This document shows positions 55,487-64,000 of a stretch of 64,000 nt of DNA, in pieces. The translations under genes and the position numbers were made by a program. The stretch is from Gyrodactylus bullatarudis (Eukaryota > Platyhelminthes > Monogenea > Gyrodactylidea > Gyrodactylidae): NCBI GenBank assembly GCA_012064415.1, contig SSNU01000262.1:1-64000 (forward strand), given 5' to 3'. The notes beneath the pieces are model-generated. The model saw only the letters and a program-made list of their open reading frames with translations. It was not told where the DNA came from and made no database searches. How positions within the stretch are numbered: position 1 is the first letter of the stretch; each line of letters begins with the position of its first letter.

Positions 55487-58435
55487 TCATCCTCTCCCCT
55501 CAATTTTCTCGATAAGCCGCTCAGTCTTTTTCCTGGCCCTAGAGCCTGCTCGAATTTGTAGTGAAGGTGGGACAACCATTGCCACTTGTTCTGGTTCAGT
55601 CAGGTCTGTCACTTCAGGTGTAGCGTCCACCGAAACAGGTTCCACCTCATGCAATTCCCTTGATGTTATATCCTGTTGGGTTTCCATCACATCTGCTACG
55701 TGCACCAGTCTCCCGCGATCATCCCTTACAGTACTGTCCGATACTTTTGTCACTTCTCTGGGCTCAGACCAGCCCTTACGTTCCTCGAATACTAAAGCAC
55801 ACTTGCGTTCATTCCCATGAAGAATTTTAGATTCCCTCTTCATTCTAGGTCTGTAGGTGAAGATCGCATGACTGGGTGTCATTCTTCTTGTGTCAGGGCT
55901 ATTGTTTCTGTCACATACGAAATTTGCTATCGCCGAATCTATATCTCCACCATTTTTATCATAAAACTTCCTGAGGTCTCTGATAGCCCCTTCCGCAACA
56001 CCGTTCGATTGATGGTGTCCAGGTGGTGTGGTAATAAGTGTTGTTCCAAACTCATTGAGGAACCTTCTCGTGTAATCGGCCACAAAATTCGTTCCATTGT
56101 CAGCTACCAGCGTCTCAGGGGCTCCACTGTGCATGAAGATTCTATTCAAGGTTTCCACCAAACATTCTGCCGACAACTTAGCTAGCTTCCGAACAGAACA
56201 GAACTTCGAGAATGCATCTATGTAGACCAGCCAGTGTTTCCCTCCAACCAACGCCACATCAACATGTACCCTCTGCATGGGTCCTTCTACCTCCTTCCAA
56301 TGACTTAGATTCGAGTTCACCTTATGTCTTCTATTCCTCAGACACGTCATACAGCCCTGAATACACTTCTTTACATCTTCATATAGACCCGGCCACCAAC
56401 ATATTTCCTTCGCTCTCTCATACATACGAGCCTCGAACGGATGTCCCTCATGCAAGATTGACAGGACTTCACTTCTCAGATTCTCAGGTACTACAACTCT
56501 GTCACCGTGGTACACAACACCATCATCAACTTCAAGCTCCTCCTTCAGTTTCGCATAGTTGAGTAACTCCTTTGTTTTCCTCTTCCAGCCTTCCTTGATC
56601 TGACGGATCAGTGTGAGATAATGAGCATCTCTGTGCCCTTTGATACGATCACAAATACTGGATACCATCACCATGCCTTCTACTGTGTTTACCGAAGGGA
56701 TCACTCTGAATTCGTCATCTGCCACGCTCTCATCCACCAGGCCGACTCGTGAAAGGGCATCCGGTAACGCCATTTTTGCACCCTCTTTCTATTTGATGTC
56801 AAAGTTGAACATTGACAACCATTGCCGCCAGCCATCTATCCTGGACGCCACTCTACGATTTTCGTTGTGATCGGCAAAGATATATTGCAAAGGTTCATGA
56901 TCAGTCTGAATAGTGAATTTCTTGCCAATGAGGAACCTGTAGAACTTCCGTACACCATACACCACTGCCAGTGCTTCACGTTCAATATTGGAGTATCTCT
57001 TCTCAGCCTCCTTGAGGAGGCGACTGCCGTATCCGACCACTTCCTTCATCTCTGAATCATAGGAGAGTACCGCACCAATCCCACTACCAGATGCATCCGT
57101 GCTCATCACCAGGCTTCTTTTAGGGTCAAACGGTTTCAGCGTGCTGCTGGCTATATCTGTTAGGATGGCTTTGGTGGTGCCCCTGTGCCTGGCCGTCCAC
57201 TCCCATTGCACGTCTTTTCTGAGCAGCTTGAATATGTCCACCAACTTCTCTGAGTACTTTTCACAAAAAATTCCGTAGTGCTGAAATGCTCCAAGCAGAC
57301 TTTGCAATTCAGCCTTGCATTTAGGATCCGCTATGCTTTGCAGTTTCTCCACACGACCCGGGTCAGGTTGAAGTCCGTTTTCGTTGATCAGGAATCCCAT
57401 GAAACTTATCTGAGCCCTTTTGTACTGGAGTTTTGGTTGATTCACAGTGAAATTCCTCTCCTTGAGTCTAGTCATAACCTCCTTATACGTTTCATCATGT
57501 TCCTGGGCATCGACACCACCAATGAGGATATCGTCTTGGAACACCGCCACTCTAGGAATATCACCAAGCATCCTAGTCATTGCCTCTTGAAATATGCTTG
57601 GGGCTGCTGACAATCCAAACTGCAATCTAGTGAAGACATAGTAGCCTTTATGGGTTGAGATACAAGTTAAATACTGTGAATCCTCATGGAGCTTTATCTG
57701 ATGGTAAGCATCCGACAGGTCCACAACCGAGAACAATTTACAATTCACCACCCTTGCTAGCAACTCCTCCAGTCTTGGCGTAGGATATCCCTCAGGATCA
57801 ATAAACCTGTTGGCCGTCCTATTGTATCCACTAGTGAGTCTGATCTCACCGTTCTTCTTGTGAGCAATTGACAACGGTGCCGCCATTATAGGATTTTCGA
57901 TCTTCTTCAGTATACCTTTGGTCTCCCAACTGCTCAAAATCTCTCCAACCTTTTCCTGTAGAGCCACTGGTACTGATCTGTTGTGGAAGACCAACTTGCT
58001 GTCATCAATCGGCCTTTTCAACTGAATCTTTGCCGTGAATTCATTGTTCTCTAATGCGACCGTGTTAACCTCATAGTCTAACTCCAACCTTTGACAGGTC
58101 TCCCTGTTGATTATGTTCTTGTTCGTTCTCACAACAGCAAATGATACCATATATTTACGCCCATTGTATCCTATCTCCAGGTCCAGTACAACTCCTTCTA
58201 CCACACAACTGCTACCAACAAATGTTGTAAGTCTCCTTAGTTCCCCACTTGAGAGTAGCTTCAGTCCCCTTTGCCATACTATTTCTGCACTAATCAAATT
58301 CACCTCACTTCCTCCATCAGCAAGAAATCTGACCGGCTGATCGGCTATCTCAAGCGTAATGTATTTAAGTGAACACAAGGGAGAATAGAGTGCATTAAAC
58401 TTTATTGAGTTAATACTGGGCTGTTATTCAATGCT
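55487..58435 (-). pseudogene. Ty3/gypsy-type retrotransposon pol (PR-RT-RH-IN), one in-frame stop, no gag
   Basis: A minus-strand frame runs from just after a TAA near 58435 to 55487. Order: aspartic protease (LADGGSEVNLI, with DGG instead of the usual DTG/DSG), reverse transcriptase (LSDAYHQIKL, LQFGLSAAPSIFQ, VFQDDILIGG; Y/FxDD form FQDD), RNase H (STDASGSGIGAVL, REALAVVYGVRKF, TDHEPLQYIF), H2C2 finger, and integrase core with D-D-E (HVDVAL, VADNGTNF, SNGVAEGA). A TAG at 56788-56786 interrupts the frame between RNase H and the finger. Gag and LTRs are not recognisable, so the copy looks truncated. Codon use is visibly GC-richer than in host genes. The plus-strand ORFs here are shadows. Confidence 0.88.
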
Positions 58436-59101
58436 GTTGACATTGGAATCCCTCGTTGTGCATTCATTCTGGTAATGACCTAACCTTTAGAATTACTCGA
58501 AAAACTGTATTGAATATACTATTTCTGTTCGTGAAGATTTATCAAGAATACAATACAGAGAAACTATATTTGAGAAATGTATTTGATTGATTTTTCATTT
58601 TCGAACAAAATTTCAAAAGCGAAAATAATTATTTTGATTATAATCAAGATTGGTTGATGTTTATGTCTGTGTGATTGCAATCAATAAAGTCTACATTTGA
58701 CAATGATGAATAGAAAAAAACAAGAAATTTCGCGTCAACATATAATGTATATGAAGATCTTGATCGCTCTTTTGCATGAGATCTGCCAGTATTTCAAAAT
58801 TCAGTTCCAAGTAACTTGCTCAACTTTGATATGCGTGTGTGTCCTCGAACCAAATTTATCAATACTCTGAATTGTTTAGCCCCGCCATGGAAACATTTTA
58901 TTATGACTACTGATTCAGATAGACTAAGATTAGAGAACACCAAGTATGGTAAGACATAACTTTTAACTTTTTGAGTTTATGCTTTCATTTGATATAGAAA
59001 ATAAGATTCCTATTGCACCTTCACAATTTCAATTGAAGATGTTAAACTAGCGCCACCTTTTTTCAATGAATTTGAGTACAAGAAGGGATAAATTATGAAT
59101 T
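58436..59101. other. Non-coding stretch upstream of the pol fragment
   Basis: No gag frame, primer-binding site or LTR recognised. AT-rich sequence without features; the sharp drop in GC after about 58390 marks the end of the retrotransposon-derived DNA. Confidence 0.4.
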
Positions 59102-59749
59102 GGGTTAATTCCAAAAATCACCCCAGAGGAAATTTTTTTCTGAATAATTTTTTTAATAATAAGAAATAATTCAATTTAATTTAATAATTTCTCTACACTT
59201 TTTTTAGCGCTTGATATTTTACGGTTTTTACATGATCTTCCATATTTTTAACCTATCAGATTTTCGACGTCACGGAGCATGATAATCTCCGAGTAAGCTG
59301 CTTTCAAGGAGATTATTTTGTATTCATATGGGGCATACTTCTTTTAAACAACTTTTTAGCCACGGCATACAGATGTTAATAGGGATATTCATTAATTTTT
59401 CCAAACTACAAGGACATTGAAGTTTGGTGAACTTAACAAATCTTCTTATTTTACTATTTCGATCTTGAGAAACAAGAAATAAATCCTCTTTAAGGATAGC
59501 AAAATTTGTAAGAACCTAAATTCGCGTAAGGTTTCTTCCATCTAAGGTTCTATATAAGAAGAAAGTTCACTTTCAATCTCTCTGAAACTTATGTAGGTTG
59601 CATAAAGAATTTGAATCTTTCAAGTTACACCATTCGATAAGAAGGGAATTTTGAAATGAGAATAATTGATTCGAGGTAAAGAGTTGAAATTTCCATTGGG
59701 GTGATTATTGGAAAAGTTTTTCCTTTGGGAGGATTTTTGGAATTAACCC
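59102..59749. mobile_element. MITE-like element with about 31-bp TIRs
   Basis: The left end (59102-59132, GGGTTAATTCCAAAAATC) is found inverted at 59719-59749 (GATTTTTGGAATTAACCC), with about 27 of 31 positions matching, including the CCC-GAGGAAA inner part. The 590-bp interior is non-coding. Flanks share GAATT, but a clear target duplication cannot be proved. No other full copy is visible in the window. Confidence 0.6.
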
Positions 59750-62237
59750 TTTTGAATTATTGGACTCGTTCTAATGTTTTTAAATCAGATTTTCACGTCA
59801 TATTAATATTCGATACGAGAGGCCATACTACTTTACCTTTGCAACCTAGGAATAGGAATGCCATTGTTATTTGAGCTTTTTCAGAGAAGAGTAGAATTTC
59901 TAAATTCATGATTCTTTTTGATCTATATTATTATATTTGTCAATGTTCAGAGATCATATGATTCATTTCAACAGTAGCTGAATAGTTAATTCAGAACAAG
60001 ATAAGCATAAAATCAATATGATGATTCATCAAGAGTCTCTTGAGAATTGGCGGCGGGGGGTAAGTTTCAACCCCATTTAAACCTTAAACCTTCAATATCT
60101 AAGTTCTTCTGTAATCAGATCCAATGGAATTTATAAGATAACTGAATCCTCTCATTGGCGAAATATCACTTCAAACTACTCACCAGTAGATGTGAATTTC
60201 AATATAAATCAGACTCTGATGAAATTATGTGAAAGAAAACATTTTAATGAAATTTCGCCCTTTTAAATGTTTTTTATCATCCCATTTTGATTAATTCTGC
60301 GAGAGAATTAAACTTGAATCTTTCTTCGTTTAGCTATGGTATCGAAAGGGTTGAATATCTTCTGAGTAGACCCTGAAAATCATTTCTAGAAAAATTAACG
60401 AATTTTGCATCAAAATCGGAGCATATAGAATTTACTGGAAGTACAAGCTAGCAAAAAAACTTTATATTCATTGAAATCTTGACAATATCCTCGTCAGACT
60501 CATATAATGAGAATCTGTAAATTTGAAAAAGTTTTAGCGATCAGATTTCGAGAAATATTCGAATTTGTGATTTATCGAATTCTAGATCTTATTTTTGCTG
60601 AGGAAATTCGAAATTTGAAAAATTACCATATTTTTCATTAAAAAAATTCCATAAGAGAGTCAAACAACAGTCAACTCACGGTGGCAGATGTAGACAGCGT
60701 CTGCTAGACGCGTTTCGTTCAAACTGTATTATAATTTTAACCAATATGATGAAAATCTCATGGCATCTTTGGCCAAAAATTTAAAGAAATCCTTGGTGGA
60801 AATTATTTCAAGAATGTTACTGTGAATAAATAAAAAACGGAAATTTCAAAAACTCTGCATGCTTGATTTCAATTTAATTATTCACTGAGTTTCTCTTTTT
60901 ATTGTTTTCAAGAATTTTATATATTCTTGCTTTTGCTGTACGCGAAAAATACAAAAGAAATTATTCGGTATCCCTTCTAGCGTGAAATATATGCAAAGGA
61001 GAATAAAATTGGTGGAGAAATCAACGTTTCTAATGAAAACCAAACTTCCTGTCGTATTTCTTAGAGGTTTCTTCCTCAAAAAAGTTATCCCAATACTAAC
61101 TAGAAATGTAATGAATGCGATAAAAATTAATTCGAAAGAACCAAGAACCTGAGTCACTATTCAGATTGATCAAACATTAATATTCAACTTTTCAGCGTTT
61201 GCATAGGCCATCAAGATCTCAAATAAAGATTTAATGGAATATGATTTTAGGAAATTTTTAGAACTCTGATTTAAAATCCAAGAAAATTATACATTAAACA
61301 TCGAATGCCAGTTTTTCAGTGTCTCATTGAATATGGCAAGATTAAAATAATTTAATCAAAGTTATTAGTTGCAAGTTAAACACTCCAATGAACAGCAACA
61401 GTGGAGAGAAAAGTGAAAAAGCTCACATAGGCCATGTTATAGGAAAAGTTTTTCTGAACACATTAAGTTTTTATTGATTGATAAAGAATTTCTCCCTACA
61501 CCCATACCACTTTGTGGTCATCTCTAGGGTTTTAATTCGAAATTAAAGCCACATGTTTTTCCTGCTTCTTATTTGGCGCGAGATTCCCATTTTTTCGAAT
61601 AAGTCAGAATCAGGATGGTGTAAGAATTTTTCGTTACACGAGCATGTTTTTTTATAGCCTTGCATTCCCAATGTTTCCCAGCATTTCATTCGATAAAGAA
61701 ATTTTTTCTGGAAAAACCAGAGATAAAGGGTCGATAATTCGTGTTGGGAATCTGGTGTTTTTCAATAATCCCATCACTTTGTCCTAGTAAAATGTTATTA
61801 CAACTAAATAGTAAACTCAATAATACAGAATAATTTGATTACTATTAACATAAAAATATGTAATACGGGCAAGAAAATAACTCAATATTGAGAATGGTAG
61901 TGTGTTGTCCAATGTTTACTCTGTATTTTCTGGGATAAATATTATTTTCTATTAGACTAATTGGACCAGTTACTTTGAGATGGAAAAAGATGAGATTTGG
62001 ATTCTTTCAATTGAGAAATTAACATTTATTCTCTTTTGTTGGATCGATGAGTAAGGGAATTCTATAAAACACTAACCGCAGAGCGTTTAAACCATAGATG
62101 AATGCTGTGAGAGCTTCAGATTGCAAAGTATAAGCTGAGAGATACTAGCTTACTTCATTGGCAACCTGAATGAAAAAAAATTTCAAGTCAAAATAGAGAT
62201 TTTTAGATAAAATTGAAGAGAGTTCAGGTTACAAGCG
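59750..62237. other. Non-coding, repeat-bearing stretch
   Basis: Contains a diverged relative of the Penelope-like 3' end at about 61385-61560 and a small perfect hairpin GCGTCT-GCT-AGACGC at 60697-60711. The 91-codon frame at 61157-60882 (-) has one hydrophobic segment near its N-terminus (LIFIAFITFLVSIGITF) but no family match; I leave it uncalled. Confidence 0.4.
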
Positions 62238-62289
62238 CCTCATTCATTGAAGAGGGTACTTGACTCAGTACCGAAACGTCTGGAAAAGG
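62238..62289 (+). ncRNA. Degenerate hammerhead-like motif
   Basis: Same layout as 33477-33534: stem I 5' strand CCTCATTCA, core TTGAAGA (the conserved first C is T), stem II GGTAC/GTACC, GAAAC, GTC, then TGGAAAAGG. Stem I pairs at about 6-7 of 9. Loss of the core C should abolish cleavage. The downstream sequence matches that following the inverted half-motif near 33440, so both come from the same element family. Confidence 0.5.
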
Positions 62290-64000
62290 TTATTTATATT
62301 CTAATTGGATTCTACATTTACTAATTTTTATCAAAGATTTCAGATTCCCTCGTGGAACAAGACAATTTTCCTATTAACTATTAGCTTTATAATTGTTTTT
62401 TTTCGGGCTAAATTTTCATTAACATTTGGACGTTATACAAAACTAAACTGTATGCATAAATCGCAACAATATTTAACATTACCTATTGGTTTTCCTATGG
62501 CGGGTTGACTATAGAAACATTGCACCAAATGTTGTCGATATCAACACAATATACTGTATAAATTAATAATGATAACTATTATTCCTTCTGAGATATTCTT
62601 CAAAGAATGAAATTTGCTCTCTCTTTCAACAGAGTAATTCTGTGTTTACCTCAATTAGAAAATTTTTATTTACACAGTAATAATATATAACCACAATTGT
62701 ATCTGAATAGATAAAAACTAACTGATACGTACCTAAAACGTGTAAAACATTTTGAATACAGATATCTGTATAGATATTGGCTAGATACAATATAAACAAT
62801 TCAACATGTGTAACTAATCTACTAATTCTTTTCTATTAAATAAAATAACTGAAAGAAAGAATCCAATATGAGTTTTTCTCTCTTTAACCAATTGATTGCT
62901 TAATAAGCAATGCTTATGGCTTGGCTAAAATCATTGCTGCTATCTTGTACGTATATTTTTTCTCTGGAAAAAAAACACAGAAGAAGGCGTTGCTTTACCA
63001 TCTAAAATATTAATATGTGTAATATCACAGAGTATCATAAATGGAATAGGATTAAAGAAACGAAAACACGCATTATGTTCAAAAGGAGAATGTCGATAAG
63101 AGGCGAAGAAGTATCACTAAAATTTGTACATACATAATTGAAAACCTTATGGCTAGTGATATTAAAAGGGGAGGAACAACTGCTGTCTATATATAAAATA
63201 CTTAAGTGTACAATGTACATACAGTTCTTTCGTCATCTTGATTCTATTTAAACCTTTTTAGTTTTTATAGCCAAACCTAAGAATATCGATCAAGGTTGCA
63301 AAATAAGTACTGAATTGAATTTCGAAAAATGCATGACAAATTTTAGATTGAAAAAACATGCTAGTTATACATGCAGGGGAGACCTATTGATTCAATAGGT
63401 ATTTTCTGATATTTCAACATCTTTAAAAAATGAAACGTCTCTAATCCCTATTAAGCACTACTTCTCTTACCAGACCATTCATTAGGAAATCTATTAATCT
63501 CTTGAAATACACAAAGATCTCAGGTCTTTCATTCGTCAAACACGAGCTACGCATTAATTTTCGTTTGGAACGTTATTTTTAAAAATCTATTTATCAGGGT
63601 CACAGATGAAAAGTAAGAAAACTTTTATCGAGTATTCATACCTGTAGAATTAAAGTATATAAAATCGTCTGAACTTTAATTACTAAACCTTCAAAGATAG
63701 CCAATTTTTCCATAAAAAAATTACCAATCGATAACTCCTGTTTCCAAAGTCATTAACTAAAAATAATTGCGTTAAAAGAACTGTAGATTCGTAATCAGCG
63801 TATTAAATTTGAAAAATGTACATATTTTTTCAATAGATTCAACTTTAGTTCTATTAAATCCCAAAAATTAAATCTGAATTCAAGTACGTACGATGCAATG
63901 TTATTTGGGAACGATCAAAATATTCTTAGGAATCTTGTTATCTATAACTTGAACTTATTACCGACTGCCAGCTTACTTGATTTTTGTTAGAAAAAACTAA
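62290..64000. other. Non-coding stretch to the window end
   Basis: Nothing gene-like. A 19-bp near-perfect palindrome ACCTATTGATTCAATAGGT lies near 63386-63404. The start (62290-62360) continues the element end behind the degenerate hammerhead motif. Confidence 0.4.

Noticed and set aside
55817..58340. Several long plus-strand reading frames across 55.8-58.3 kb
   Set aside because: They are antisense shadows of the retrotransposon pol frame, which has clear RT, RNase H and integrase motifs on the minus strand.
60882..61157. 91-codon minus-strand frame with a hydrophobic N-terminal segment
   Set aside because: No recognised family, no supporting exon structure, and AT-rich DNA readily yields hydrophobic frames (Phe, Ile, Leu, Asn, Lys).

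Overview
The window is AT-rich eukaryotic DNA from an animal (metazoan). Four genes have close animal orthologues: cytosolic seryl-tRNA synthetase, a class II DYRK kinase, an SGK3-type PX kinase and a DNAJB1-type co-chaperone. An NDUFC2-like complex I subunit, a divergent short-chain dehydrogenase and a probably domesticated integrase gene complete the host gene set. I rebuilt exon structures from GT-AG junctions that keep frame and family homology. Many introns are only 27-33 nt, which is exceptionally short for an animal. Dicyemid mesozoans are known for introns of about this size, so a dicyemid or another simplified parasitic animal is my leading guess, but it is inference.

Layout. 1-377: 3' end of a piggyBac-type transposase. 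378-5980: non-coding DNA with a MITE-like repeat. 5981-7844 (+): seryl-tRNA synthetase, four exons. 9298-44551 (-): one DYRK2-like gene of about 35 kb, with introns of 10.5 and 21.5 kb that carry Penelope-like, non-LTR and TIR elements and a hammerhead-ribozyme-like motif. 44673-47000: a very compact block. NDUFC2 is head-to-head with DYRK2 (121 bp apart) and tail-to-tail with the SDR gene (stop codons 1 bp apart); the SDR gene is head-to-head with DNAJB1 (about 90 bp, holding a perfect heat-shock element). 47785-49301 (+): integrase/CXC gene. 50551-53711 (-): SGK3-like kinase, nine exons. 53950-54345: a Penelope-like tail. 55487-58435 (-): a Ty3/gypsy-type pol with one stop codon, clearly GC-richer than its surroundings. 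58436-64000: repeats only, including a second MITE-like element and a degenerate hammerhead motif.

The host genes have ordinary housekeeping and signalling roles (translation, respiration, protein folding, kinase signalling) and do not form one pathway. The unusual parts are the contrast between tiny and giant introns, the catalytically altered integrase gene beside a deletion-derivative transposon of the same family, the PCNA-box-like C-termini of the Penelope-like fragments, and the hammerhead-like motif.
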